A stretch of 64,000 bases of DNA from Rhodoblastus sp963703385 (GCA_963703385.1 OY969816.1:3534001-3598000), one strand, 5' to 3'; counted from the stretch's first letter, positions 1 through 7,821 are shown. Made by a program: numbers and translations. The notes: generated by a model not told the origin, from the sequence alone.

Positions 1-1
1 C

Positions 2-259
2 CCGCACCAGGATCGCGACGAAGCGGATTTTTCAGCGCCGATCCTCTCGGTTTCGCTGGGCGATTCCTGTGTCTTTCGCCATGGCGGCGACAACCGCCGC
101 GATCCAAGCGCGACCCTCCGCCTCGACTCCGGCGACGTTGTGGTCTTCGGCGGCCCGGCGCGGCTGATGTTTCATGGCGTCGACCGCATCCTGCCCAAAA
201 CCTCGACCCTGCTCGATGAGCCCGGCCGGATCAACCTGACCCTGCGCCGGGCGAAATAA
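2..259 (+). CDS. alkB: AlkB-type DNA dioxygenase, C-terminal part (cut by window start)
   Basis: This is the last 85 codons of a Fe(II)/2-oxoglutarate dioxygenase that repairs N-alkylated bases in DNA. The visible part starts just before the iron-binding HxD motif (HQD, residues 2-4). It continues through the conserved APILSVSLG strand and GDVVVFGG turn. The second iron ligand is in the FHGV segment, and the 2-oxoglutarate-binding arginines are in the terminal INLTLRR stretch. This follows the E. coli AlkB C-terminal half residue by residue in pattern. The stop TAA is at 257-259. The start lies upstream of the window. Confidence 0.9.
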   Translation, partial: PHQDRDEADFSAPILSVSLGDSCVFRHGGDNRRDPSATLRLDSGDVVVFGGPARLMFHGVDRILPKTSTLLDEPGRINLTLRRAK

Positions 260-342
260 GGGCGGGCGCGCGGAGCCTTTGCGCCATCGCAAGGCTTTGG
301 CCTGCGCGCCGGAGCAGACTGGTTCGACGATCGGGAGGCCCG

Positions 343-915
343 ATGGACGAGCGTATCGACCTATTTGACGAGGCGCAGCTGCCCGAGAAGCTGCGGCCGC
401 TGCATTTTCTCATCCTGCGCGGCATGGGCCTGATCAATGGCTTCGCCCATCTGATCCTGGGGCTCGCGCTGGCGGCTTCCGTCCTGCTGTTCAGCTGGCT
501 CTTCTTCAACGACGTCTTTGACGCCCTGCGTCACGACAATCTGGCGCAGGGCTTTCTCCACGGCCTCGGCACTTTGATGCTGCTGTGGACCGTGTCGGCG
601 CTGATCACCGCGGAAATCCGCTACATGCAGGGCCATCCGCTGACCGTGGACACTTTCGTCGAGGTCACGATCGTCGTCGTCCTGCGCAAGCTCATCACCA
701 TGCCGGTGCAGTCGAACCTGCCGAGCCCGCAGGAATTCGTGCTGTGGGTGGGATCGGCCGTCATGCTCGGCGTCATGTATCTGATCGTCCGCTTTGCCCT
801 CACCATCAGGGTGGAGGAGACGTCAGCCGCCCATGAAGCCGGCGCCGATATTGATCGTCATCGCCAGCACGGCGTTGTTGTAGAAAAAGGCGAGCACCCC
901 ATGGAGCGTCGCTAG
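343..915 (+). CDS. PsiE-like phosphate-starvation-inducible membrane protein
   Basis: A 190-residue protein with four predicted membrane segments (about residues 28-55, 72-92, 100-118 and 132-153). The core resembles the PsiE family, whose biochemical role is unknown. E. coli PsiE is about 136 residues. Here the family-like part ends near residue 160 and a polar, basic tail of about 30 residues follows. That tail is encoded antisense to the end of the DUF1345 gene, so the two convergent genes overlap by 93 bp. The tail is probably simple read-through to the next available stop. The ATG follows a GA-rich stretch (GGGAGG at 331-336). Confidence 0.65.
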   Translation: MDERIDLFDEAQLPEKLRPLHFLILRGMGLINGFAHLILGLALAASVLLFSWLFFNDVFDALRHDNLAQGFLHGLGTLMLLWTVSALITAEIRYMQGHPLTVDTFVEVTIVVVLRKLITMPVQSNLPSPQEFVLWVGSAVMLGVMYLIVRFALTIRVEETSAAHEAGADIDRHRQHGVVVEKGEHPMERR

Positions 916-1518
916 CCGCCGCAGCCGCGAGCTGTCGATATTGACGTCGGCGGTCGCGCAGGCGACGCCGATCACATAGGAAAAATACAGGAAATCTGGA
1001 TAATCCGGCCGAGTCACGCCGGGAAAGGTGAGGCCGCCGCTCCATTTGCCGTGGTCGTCCGCCTTGGCGACCTTGAAGAATTCATGGGCGTAATGCAGCG
1101 CGAAGGTCAGGTGCAGGAACAGCCAGGACGCCAGAATCGTCGCGATCGCCAGGGCGATATGCAATTCCTTGATGGGATGGAGCGATTTGCTGGCCGTGCC
1201 GAGCTGGGCGAAAATCGCGGCGAAGGAGACGGTCGCGGAAATCGCCGTGAGCGTCAGAATGGCATAACCGCCTTCGTCCTGCAGCGCCGCCCGGCGATGG
1301 ATGTCGCGATCGCCCGAACGCGCGATCATCATGGCGACGGCGACGAGATAGCTCCAGACCGCCGCGTTCCAGCCCGCGAGCCCGCGCGTCACCGGCCGCC
1401 AGTCGCCCGGCAGAGCAAAGCCTACGACCACGCCCAGCGCCGCGCACAAAAAGAGGCGCGGCCGCGCCCGAATGATGCGCAGGGGTTTCAACAGGCGGCG
1501 CGGGGGCGTTGCGGTCAC
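823..1518 (-). CDS. DUF1345 family integral membrane protein
   Basis: A 231-residue membrane protein with several hydrophobic helices. It has the DUF1345 C-terminal signature: a YFSYVIGVACATAD segment, an LHGVLAFFYNNAVLA segment and a final ALTINIGAG-like end (here MTINIGAGFMGG). Its function is unknown. A GTG at 1518 is chosen as start. It lies 4 nt after the prenyl synthase stop and gives the usual family length. Reading further upstream in this frame only yields an arginine-rich shadow of the prenyl synthase gene. The two genes are probably co-transcribed. The 3' end overlaps the convergent psiE-like gene. Confidence 0.75.
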   Translation of the reverse strand: MTATPPRRLLKPLRIIRARPRLFLCAALGVVVGFALPGDWRPVTRGLAGWNAAVWSYLVAVAMMIARSGDRDIHRRAALQDEGGYAILTLTAISATVSFAAIFAQLGTASKSLHPIKELHIALAIATILASWLFLHLTFALHYAHEFFKVAKADDHGKWSGGLTFPGVTRPDYPDFLYFSYVIGVACATADVNIDSSRLRRLATLHGVLAFFYNNAVLAMTINIGAGFMGG

Positions 1519-1522
1519 GGAT

Positions 1523-2455
1523 TCAGGATTTTCGCGACACGGTGAAACGCGCGGCCTCGGCCAGCACGCCCGCGCTTTCGCCGAAGCCGCCGTCTTCGAG
1601 CGCGCGGATGGCCTCATCGGCCAAGGCGTCGCGGCGTTTGCGCGCCGCTTCGAGGCCCAGGGCGGCGACCAGCGTCGCCTTGTTGCGGTCGGCGTCCTTC
1701 CCGGCGCGTTTGCCCAAAGCCTGTTCGTCGCCTTCGGCGTCGAGAATGTCGTCGGCGACCTGGAAGGCCGCGCCGAGCGCCGCGCCATAGCGGCTGAGCG
1801 CCGCGGTCTGCTTGGCGTCGGCGCCGCCGATCCGTGCGCCGGCCTCGACCGCGAACAGCAGCAGCGCCCCGGTTTTCATCGACTGCATCAGGGCGACGAA
1901 TTCCTTGGTGTGCGGCGTCCTGCTCTTTTCGGCCTCGAGATCGAGCGCCTGGCCGCCGACCATGCCGCCAAAACCCGCCGCGCGGGCGAGCATGAGAGTC
2001 AGATCGGCGCGCACCTTTGCCTCGGGATGGGCCCGCGCGTCGGCGATCACGTCGAAGGCGTAGGTCAACAGGCCGTCGCCGGCAAGAATGGCGGTGGCCT
2101 CATCGAAAGCCTTGTGGACGGTCGGGCGGCCGCGTCGCAGATCGTCGTCGTCCATGGCCGGCAGGTCGTCATGGATCAGCGAATAGCAATGAATCATTTC
2201 GAGCGCGCAAGCCGCGCGCAAAACACCCTCGCCTTCGACCCCGAACAGCCGCGCGGTCTCGACCACCAGGAAAGGCCGCAGCCTCTTGCCGCCGCCGAGC
2301 GCGCCATAGCGCATGGCTTCGAGCAGGCGTTCGGGGCGGGTTTTTTCGCCCGGCAGGAGATGGGGCTGGAGCAGCGCGTCGAGCATGGATTCGGTCGCCT
2401 CGGCGACGGCGACCAGCCGGGCGGCGAATTCTTGATGAGCCTTTCCAACCGACAT
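1523..2455 (-). CDS. ispA: Polyprenyl (farnesyl/geranylgeranyl) diphosphate synthase
   Basis: A 310-residue short-chain trans-prenyl transferase. It condenses isopentenyl diphosphate with allylic diphosphates to make the precursor of quinones, undecaprenol and hopanoids or carotenoids. Both aspartate-rich motifs are present: DDLPAMDDDD at residues 96-105 and DDILD at 235-239. The GGGKRLRP substrate loop is at about 54-61. The ATG at 2455 gives the family length. Upstream in-frame sequence runs into the tRNA-Leu gene and is not coding. Product chain length cannot be settled by eye. The residues before the first motif suit a farnesyl-type enzyme. Confidence 0.88.
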   Translation of the reverse strand: MSVGKAHQEFAARLVAVAEATESMLDALLQPHLLPGEKTRPERLLEAMRYGALGGGKRLRPFLVVETARLFGVEGEGVLRAACALEMIHCYSLIHDDLPAMDDDDLRRGRPTVHKAFDEATAILAGDGLLTYAFDVIADARAHPEAKVRADLTLMLARAAGFGGMVGGQALDLEAEKSRTPHTKEFVALMQSMKTGALLLFAVEAGARIGGADAKQTAALSRYGAALGAAFQVADDILDAEGDEQALGKRAGKDADRNKATLVAALGLEAARKRRDALADEAIRALEDGGFGESAGVLAEAARFTVSRKS

Positions 2456-2599
2456 GCCCTGATCCCCGCTTGAGGTAAAGATTCCGGGGATCGCTTGCCC
2501 GATACGGAAAGGCCGGTCAAGCCGCGCTTGCGACTCTTTTCGCGCTTGGCGCCGAGGGCGCAATTTCGCTTTGTCGGGAAGGACAGCCAACTTGTGAGT

Positions 2600-2684
2600 T
2601 GGTGCCCAGGAGAGGACTCGAACCTCCACGGCTTGCACCACTGGTACCTGAAACCAGCGCGTCTACCAATTCCGCCACCTGGGC
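2600..2684 (-). tRNA. tRNA-Leu (anticodon CAG)
   Basis: The minus strand folds as an 85-nt class II tRNA. The acceptor stem is GCCCAGG/CCTGGGC and the 3' CCA is encoded. The anticodon loop is TTCAGGT with CAG in the middle. There is a variable arm, and the T-loop is GGTTCGAGTCC. It reads CUG codons. A matching promoter lies just upstream on the minus strand. Confidence 0.95.
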
Positions 2685-2693
2685 CCGGCGCGT

Positions 2694-2722
2694 CTTCTAC
2701 GGGGGCGCCGGGACGCTGTCAA
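2694..2722 (-). promoter_or_regulatory. Candidate sigma-70 promoter of tRNA-Leu
   Basis: On the minus strand a perfect -35 box TTGACA (2722-2717), a 17-nt spacer and a -10 TAGAAG (2699-2694) end 10 nt before the tRNA 5' end. Confidence 0.6.
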
Positions 2723-2753
2723 CACGATCCGGCGCGCGAAGTTCAAGAAAAGG

Positions 2754-3539
2754 TCACCCGCGCGGCGTCTGGCCTTCGAGCAATTCGATGGCCTTGGCCA
2801 AGGCCGCCAAATCCTGCGGGCGGGACAGGCGATGGTCGCCGTCCTTGATCAGAGTGATCGTCGCCGGGTCGGCGGCGAGGCTTTCCATCAGCCGCATGGA
2901 ATGGCGCCAGGGCACATCCGCGTCGGCCATGCCCTGGAGGATCGCGACCGGGCAAAAGCTGCGGATTTCGCCGCCGAACAGGCCATTGGCCTTGCCGTCC
3001 TCAAACAGGGTTTTTGTCAGCGGATAGCCTTCGCCATAGGCGTCGGGAGGCCGCATCCAGGCGCCTTCGGTCTGAATCCTCGCGCGCACCTCGTCGGGCA
3101 GGCGCGGCCAGATCAGTTCTTGGGTAAAATCGACCGCCGGCGCGACCAAAACCATGCCGGCGAGCCGCGCGTTTTCGCCAAGTTCGGCCAGCGCGCGGGC
3201 GAGCAGAAGAGCGATCCAGCCGCCCATCGACGAGCCGACGACAATCTGCGGCCCCTCGGTCAACGCGCGAAAAATCGCGAGGGCCTGTTCCGCCCACCGG
3301 CCAATGGTTCCGTCGGCGAAGGCGCCTTCCGATTCGCCATGGCCGGAATAATCGAAGCGCAGACAGGCGCGGCCTTGCCTTTCAGCGAGCGCATCGAGGA
3401 ATTCCGCCTTGGCGCCGCGCATGTCGGAGCGGAAGCCGCCAAGCCAGAACAGGCCGGGGGAATTTTCCCCCTTGCGGGCGAGAAAAGCGAGGCGCGGCGC
3501 GGAGGGGTTTGGAGCGAAAAAAGCGGCTGGCAAGGTCAT
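2754..3539 (-). CDS. Alpha/beta hydrolase (serine esterase/lipase-like)
   Basis: A 261-residue cytoplasmic alpha/beta-hydrolase. The nucleophile elbow GSSMGG is at residues 102-107 (Ser104). An SGHGES loop is near 65-70, an Asp-containing GMADADVP segment is near 217, and the histidine in KDGDHRLS is near the C-terminus. This is the layout of small carboxyl esterases of the palmitoyl-thioesterase-like group. The substrate is not predictable. ATG at 3539 is chosen because residues further upstream (to 3614) do not resemble the fold and overlap the divergent gene's leader. It is divergent from the glycosyltransferase-like gene, with a 65-bp gap. Confidence 0.75.
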   Translation of the reverse strand: MTLPAAFFAPNPSAPRLAFLARKGENSPGLFWLGGFRSDMRGAKAEFLDALAERQGRACLRFDYSGHGESEGAFADGTIGRWAEQALAIFRALTEGPQIVVGSSMGGWIALLLARALAELGENARLAGMVLVAPAVDFTQELIWPRLPDEVRARIQTEGAWMRPPDAYGEGYPLTKTLFEDGKANGLFGGEIRSFCPVAILQGMADADVPWRHSMRLMESLAADPATITLIKDGDHRLSRPQDLAALAKAIELLEGQTPRG

Positions 3540-3604
3540 TTGGCGATCGGTTCTGGTCGGGGGTAAGGTGCTTTGAACAATTCGTTTGTCAAGCGGGAGA
3601 CAGC

Positions 3605-4774
3605 ATGACGCCATGGGGCGCGGAGGGCGACATTGACGGTCAGGCCCTGTTCGGCCGCACGATCCTTCAGGTGGTTCCCGCGCTCGATGCGAGCGCCTCG
3701 GCCTGCGTCGAACTCGCGGCGAGCCTCGCCGACGCGGGGGCGCGGGCGCTGGTCGCCGGCCCGCCGGGGCCGCTCGCCAGCGAATTGCAGGCGCGCGGCG
3801 GCGTTTTCATTCCCTTCGCGGAGGCGACGCGCATTCCCTGGCAGGCTTGGCGCAGCCGGAGCCGCCTCGCCAAGCTCGCCCTGCGCGAGGGGGTGGAGCT
3901 GATCCACGTTCGCACCGGCGCCGACGTCCAAGGCGCTCTTCAGGCCGCGCGACAGGCGCGCGCGCCTCTGGTGGCCGATTTCGAGGCGGGACAGGACGCG
4001 GCCGCGCTCGAGGCGGATTCGATCCTGTTTTATTCGCGTGAGGAAATGGCGGCGGCGCTTGCCCGCCGTCCCGCGCTCGCGGCCAAGGCGGCTCGCGGCT
4101 TTCATGGCGTCGATCTCCGGGTTTTCTCGCCGGAGGCGGTCGATGCGGCGCGGGTGCGCCGCCTGCGTGAGGCCTTGGGCGTCAAGGCTCATGTGCGCCT
4201 CGTCGTCGCGCTTGGCCTGCCGGCGGAGCGCCGCCAGAGTTTTCTGGCGGCGGCGGCCCAGCTCAAGGCGAAGAATTTTTTCGCCAATGACGCGCAGGAA
4301 GCGCGTTTCGTCTGGCTGCGCGGCGAGGGCGAGACCGCCTCGCCGGCATTCGACGCCGAAGCGGCGCGGCTGGGGCTCGACGGCGCGGTGCTGCGACTCG
4401 ATTGGCCCGACCGCGCCGCCGCTTGCCTCGCTGCGGCCCTGGTCATCGCGCCTTCGGGCGAATCGGCGCTTTGCGCCGAAGCCCAGGCGCTCGGCGCGCC
4501 GGTTGCGGTTTTGCAGCCCGCCGGCGCAGCGGGCGAGGCCGAGACGGTGCTGGCCCCGCCGCAGGTCGAGCCGGGATCGCGCACCGGCTGGCTGATTCCG
4601 CCGGGTCCGCCCGCCGGCCTGATTCGCGCCATCGAGGAGGCGCTGCGCCTCGGCGCGAGCGCGCGGGAAAATCTCGCCCATCGCGCCCGCGCCCACGCCC
4701 GGAGCTTTTCGACCGAACGGATGAACGCCATCGTCATGGCGGTCTATGCGCGTCATTTCGGCGTGGCCGAATAG
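3605..4774 (+). CDS. Glycosyltransferase-like protein (GT-B fold, group 1/4)
   Basis: A 389-residue protein. The N-terminal half has the ILQVVPAL start and an ASLADAGARALVAG region. The C-terminal half has a SGESALCAEAQALGAPVAVLQ segment where family 4 glycosyltransferases bind the sugar nucleotide. The usual EGxxxxxxEAxAxGxP motif is modified, which makes donor specificity uncertain. ATG at 3605 follows GCGGGAGACAGC, a good ribosome-binding site. No membrane anchor is visible. It is a standalone gene between a hydrolase and infC. A role in surface polysaccharide or lipid glycosylation is inference. Confidence 0.55.
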   Translation: MTPWGAEGDIDGQALFGRTILQVVPALDASASACVELAASLADAGARALVAGPPGPLASELQARGGVFIPFAEATRIPWQAWRSRSRLAKLALREGVELIHVRTGADVQGALQAARQARAPLVADFEAGQDAAALEADSILFYSREEMAAALARRPALAAKAARGFHGVDLRVFSPEAVDAARVRRLREALGVKAHVRLVVALGLPAERRQSFLAAAAQLKAKNFFANDAQEARFVWLRGEGETASPAFDAEAARLGLDGAVLRLDWPDRAAACLAAALVIAPSGESALCAEAQALGAPVAVLQPAGAAGEAETVLAPPQVEPGSRTGWLIPPGPPAGLIRAIEEALRLGASARENLAHRARAHARSFSTERMNAIVMAVYARHFGVAE

Positions 4775-4814
4775 GGTTGCTGCAGGAAATCGCGTTTTTT
4801 GCCCAAATGCGCCG

Positions 4815-4843
4815 TTGACTTTGCGCCGCTTTGTCTCGATCTT
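4815..4843 (+). promoter_or_regulatory. Candidate promoter upstream of infC
   Basis: TTGACT (4815-4820), a 17-nt spacer, then GATCTT (4838-4843). This would leave a leader of about 150 nt before the infC start. The -10 box is weak. Confidence 0.3.
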
Positions 4844-4986
4844 GGCGGCGGTTGGTCCTCGTGGTCTCGGTCGCGGGGATTTTTGCCGTAGCCGAAATAC
4901 TTTCCTGAGTTCTGCAGCGGACCCAGGGCCGCGGCCGCCGCCACGAGTCTTTGCGCGCGCCCGACCCGGTCTTCCAGACCCTTGCC

Positions 4987-5003
4987 AAGGAGAACACGCC
5001 ATT
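4987..5003 (+). promoter_or_regulatory. infC ribosome-binding site and AUU start codon
   Basis: A strong Shine-Dalgarno AAGGAGA at 4987-4993 is followed after 7 nt by ATT at 5001. Reading from this ATT gives the N-terminus M-R-R-P conserved in rhizobial IF-3. The first ATG in frame (5013) is four codons later and too far from the Shine-Dalgarno. AUU initiation is the classical device by which IF-3 represses its own synthesis. Confidence 0.75.
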
Positions 5004-5540
5004 CGTCGTCCCATGAAAGCCCCCCCGGTTCCGCAAAAGGAGGGACCCCGCATCAACCGGGATATTCGCGTCCGCGAAGTGCAACTGATCGATGCCGAAG
5101 GCCAGAATCGCGGCGTCGTCGAAATTTTGGAAGCCTTGCGGCTGTCCGAGGAAGACGGGCTCGACCTGGTCGAGATCGTGCCCAACGCCAATCCACCGGT
5201 CTGCAAGATCCTCGATTACGGCAAATATCGTTTCAACGAGCAGAAAAAGGCCGCCGAGGCGCGCAAGAAGCAGAAGGTCGTCGAGCTCAAGGAGATCAAG
5301 CTCCGTCCCGGCATCGACGACCACGATTACGAGACCAAGATGAAGGCAGTGCGCCGCTTCTTCGAGGAGGGCGACAAGGTGAAATTCGTGCTGCGCTTCC
5401 GCGGCCGCGAAATGGCCCATCAGGAACTCGGCTTCAAGGTGCTCGAACGGGTGAAGGCGGAGACCGGGCCGATCGCCAAGATCGAACTGGAGCCGTCGAT
5501 GGAAGGCCGCCAGATGATCATGATCCTGGCGCCGAAATAA
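5001..5540 (+). CDS. infC: Translation initiation factor IF-3
   Basis: A 179-residue IF-3. It binds the 30S subunit, prevents 50S joining and rejects non-canonical start codons. The N-terminal domain (NRDIRVREVQLIDAEGQN) is followed by a lysine-rich linker helix and a C-terminal domain. The C-terminal domain ends in EGRQMIMILAPK, as in other alphaproteobacterial IF-3 proteins. The start is taken as ATT at 5001 on the basis of Shine-Dalgarno spacing and the conserved MRRP N-terminus. An ATG start at 5013 would give 175 residues. It is followed by rpmI and rplT, the usual cluster, although a separate promoter appears before rpmI. Confidence 0.93.
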   Translation: MRRPMKAPPVPQKEGPRINRDIRVREVQLIDAEGQNRGVVEILEALRLSEEDGLDLVEIVPNANPPVCKILDYGKYRFNEQKKAAEARKKQKVVELKEIKLRPGIDDHDYETKMKAVRRFFEEGDKVKFVLRFRGREMAHQELGFKVLERVKAETGPIAKIELEPSMEGRQMIMILAPK

Positions 5541-5632
5541 GGCTCGCTTCGCCGCGCCGCTTGGGCAAGCGCCCGAGCCTGGCGTGGACGCTTCCGGCCT
5601 TGCGCTTCTTTGCGCGGCGGCGCTGTTTGCGC

Positions 5633-5662
5633 TTGCCAAATCCCGCTTTTTCCCCGTATAAG
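5633..5662 (+). promoter_or_regulatory. Candidate promoter of rpmI-rplT
   Basis: TTGCCA (5633-5638), an 18-nt spacer and TATAAG (5657-5662) lie in the 244-nt gap between infC and rpmI. The leader to the rpmI ATG would be about 115 nt. No other gene is visible in this gap. Confidence 0.45.
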
Positions 5663-5784
5663 CCCGCCTTCGATCCGACCGGCGAGTAAAAGGGCTGCCG
5701 TGGCGGATTGTTTCGCTCGCAAGAGGGAAAGGCCTTCGGGCCAGACCGCGCGCTCCGCGCGCATCAACAATTCGAGAGAGCCAA

Positions 5785-5985
5785 ATGCCCAAGTTGAAGA
5801 CCAAATCCGGCGCGAAAAAGCGCTTCAAGATCACCGGCACAGGCAAGGTGGTCTACGCCCAGCGCGGCAAGCGCCACGGCATGATCAAGCGGACCAAGAA
5901 GCAGATTCGCAACCTTCGCGGCACCAATATCCTCTTCAAGACCGACGGGGATAACGTGAAGAAGTTCTTCCTGCCCAACGGCTGA
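5785..5985 (+). CDS. rpmI: 50S ribosomal protein L35
   Basis: A 66-residue, very basic protein that starts MPKLKTKSGAKKRFK and carries the L35 signature around TGTGKV and GKRHGM. It is a component of the large ribosomal subunit. It lies between infC and rplT in the universal order and has an AGAG-type ribosome-binding site just upstream. Confidence 0.97.
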   Translation: MPKLKTKSGAKKRFKITGTGKVVYAQRGKRHGMIKRTKKQIRNLRGTNILFKTDGDNVKKFFLPNG

Positions 5986-6026
5986 ATTCCAGCTCATCCG
6001 CTTTTCTGTTTTTTCGGAGATCATCC

Positions 6027-6392
6027 ATGGCTCGCGTCAAACGCGGCGTCACCTCGCACGCCAAGCACAAGAAAGTTTTCAAGGCCGCCAAGGGCTTTTA
6101 CGGCCGCCGCAAAAACACGATCCGCGCCGCCAAGGCGGCGGTCGACCGCTCGATGCAATATGCGACCCGCGACCGTCGCGCCAAGAAGCGCACCATGCGC
6201 GCCTTGTGGATCCAGCGCCTCAACGCCGCCGTGCGCGAATTCGGCCTGACCTACAGCCGCTTCATCGACGGCCTCGCCAAGGCCGGCGTCGAAGTGGACC
6301 GCAAGGTTCTCTCCGAACTGGCGATCAGCGAGCCGGACGCCTTCAAGGCCATCGTCGAAAAGGCCAAGGCGGCCCTGCCGGCGGCCGCTTAA
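6027..6392 (+). CDS. rplT: 50S ribosomal protein L20
   Basis: A 121-residue L20, an early 23S rRNA-binding assembly protein. It begins MARVKRGVTSHAKHKKV. The conserved GRRKNTIRAAK helix and the YATRDRRAKKRTMR and LWIQRLNAAVRE blocks follow in order. It lies 41 nt after rpmI with a GGAG ribosome-binding site (6017-6020) and is surely co-transcribed with it. L20 autoregulates this operon in other bacteria. I see no clear L20 leader mimic here. Confidence 0.97.
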   Translation: MARVKRGVTSHAKHKKVFKAAKGFYGRRKNTIRAAKAAVDRSMQYATRDRRAKKRTMRALWIQRLNAAVREFGLTYSRFIDGLAKAGVEVDRKVLSELAISEPDAFKAIVEKAKAALPAAA

Positions 6393-6469
6393 TCTTTTCG
6401 CGCCGACCGCGATGCGGCCGGCGCCCCTCGCAACGGCTCGGCCATAGCCCGGCGGGAGACGGGCGTCGC

Positions 6470-6498
6470 TTGACGCCCTTTGCCGTTCGTTCCTAGAC
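6470..6498 (+). promoter_or_regulatory. Candidate promoter of pheST
   Basis: TTGACG (6470-6475), a 17-nt spacer and CTAGAC (6493-6498) match the alphaproteobacterial housekeeping consensus well. Transcription would begin near 6505, only about 30 nt before an intrinsic terminator. Confidence 0.45.
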
Positions 6499-6532
6499 CC
6501 GACCTGCGGTCGGTTCGAGTCTGCGCCTCTTC

Positions 6533-6561
6533 AAAGCCCGCCGGCGACGGCGGGCTTTTTT
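6533..6561 (+). terminator. Intrinsic terminator/attenuator between rplT and pheS
   Basis: The stem GCCCGCC (6536-6542) and GGCGGGC (6549-6555) has a 6-nt loop and is followed by six T residues (6556-6561). The preceding AAA can extend the stem. It ends the rplT transcript. Because a promoter lies just upstream, it could also act as an attenuator for pheST. Confidence 0.75.
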
Positions 6562-6620
6562 GCTTTGCAGCGCCAGTTTCGCATGGCATTACCCCTGCGA
6601 CGCATTTCCTGGACCTTCTG

Positions 6621-7703
6621 ATGTCTGATCTCAGTCAACTCGAAAACCAGACCCTCGCCGCAATCGATTCCGCCGCCGATGAAGCCGCGCTCGAAAATGT
6701 CCGGGTTGCGGCGCTCGGCAAGAAAGGCTCGATTTCCGCGCTCCTCGCCACGCTGGGAAAAATGTCGCCGGAGGAGCGCAGAAACCAGGGCGCCCGGATC
6801 AACGCGCTCAAGGACAAGGTCGCCGAAGCGCTCGGGCGCCGCAGAAGCGTGCTGAAGGAGGCGGCGCTCGCCGCGCGGCTGGCCAGCGAATCCCTCGACG
6901 TGACCCTGCCGACCCGGGCCACGGCGCTGGAGACCGGACGGATTCATCCCATTTCCCAGGTCATGGACGAATTGACCGCCATTTTCTCAGACATGGGCTT
7001 TTCCATCGCCGAAGGGCCGGACATCGAAAGCGACGACTTCAATTTCACCAAGCTGAATTTCCCGCCCGGCCATCCGGCGCGCGAAATGCAGGACACCTTC
7101 TTCTTCGACGCCAAGGCGGACGGGACGCGCAAATTGCTGCGCACCCATACGTCGCCGGTGCAGGTGCGCACCATGTTGAAGACCCCCCCGCCGATCCGGG
7201 TCATCTGCCCGGGGCGCGTCTATCGCTCCGATTTCGACCAGACTCATACGCCCATGTTCCATCAGGTCGAGGGTCTGGTGATCGACCGTCGGGCGCATAT
7301 GGGCCATCTCAAATGGATGCTGGAGGAATTTCTGAAAGCCTTTTTCGAGGTGGAGCATGTGAAAATGCGCTTCCGGCCGAGCTTTTTCCCTTTCACCGAG
7401 CCTTCGGCCGAAGTGGACATCCAGTGCTCGCGCAAGGGCGGCGAAATGCGTTTCGGCGAGGGCGACGACTGGCTGGAGATTCTGGGCTGCGGCATGGTCC
7501 ATCCCAATGTCCTGCGCAATTGCGGCCTCGATCCCGACGAATATCAGGGCTTCGCCTGGGGCGTCGGCATCGACCGCATCGCCATGCTGAAATATGGCAT
7601 GAATGACCTGCGGGCCTTTTTCGAAGCCGACGCGCGCTGGCTGTCGCATTACGGTTTTAGGCCGCTCGACCTGCCGACCTTGGCGGGCGGGCTGTCGAGC
7701 TGA
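6621..7703 (+). CDS. pheS: Phenylalanyl-tRNA synthetase alpha subunit
   Basis: A 360-residue catalytic subunit of the alpha2-beta2 enzyme that charges tRNA-Phe. An N-terminal coiled coil (about 1-90) is followed by the class II core. Motif 2 is in the CPGRVYRSDFDQTHTPMFHQ region and motif 3 is in GFAWGVGIDRIAML near the C-terminus. An FRPSFFPFTEPSAEVD phenylalanine-pocket segment lies between them. ATG at 6621 gives the standard length and N-terminus (MSDLSQLENQ). pheT follows after 118 nt. That gap holds a palindromic repeat. Confidence 0.97.
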   Translation: MSDLSQLENQTLAAIDSAADEAALENVRVAALGKKGSISALLATLGKMSPEERRNQGARINALKDKVAEALGRRRSVLKEAALAARLASESLDVTLPTRATALETGRIHPISQVMDELTAIFSDMGFSIAEGPDIESDDFNFTKLNFPPGHPAREMQDTFFFDAKADGTRKLLRTHTSPVQVRTMLKTPPPIRVICPGRVYRSDFDQTHTPMFHQVEGLVIDRRAHMGHLKWMLEEFLKAFFEVEHVKMRFRPSFFPFTEPSAEVDIQCSRKGGEMRFGEGDDWLEILGCGMVHPNVLRNCGLDPDEYQGFAWGVGIDRIAMLKYGMNDLRAFFEADARWLSHYGFRPLDLPTLAGGLSS

Positions 7704-7716
7704 ACTTTCGCCGCGC

Positions 7717-7796
7717 CGTCATTGCGAGCGCGAGCCGACGCAATCCACGCCTCCTTGGCCATGGCTTGCTTCGTCGCTTCGCTCCTCGCATTGACG
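7717..7796 (+). repeat. Imperfect palindromic repeat between pheS and pheT
   Basis: One end reads CGTCATTGCGAGCG (7717-7730). The other reads CGCTCCTCGCATTGACG (7780-7796), its imperfect reverse complement, so the 80-nt unit can fold on itself. Units beginning GTCATTGCGAGCG are a common dispersed intergenic repeat in many proteobacterial genomes. Here it sits inside the pheST transcript. Confidence 0.6.
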
Positions 7797-7821
7797 GGCG
7801 CTCAAATCCGAGATCTACGCG

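Noticed and set aside
6505..6532. Sequence GGTTCGAGTC before the pheS terminator, resembling a tRNA T-arm.
   Set aside because: The flanking bases do not pair as a T-stem and no acceptor, D or anticodon arm is present.
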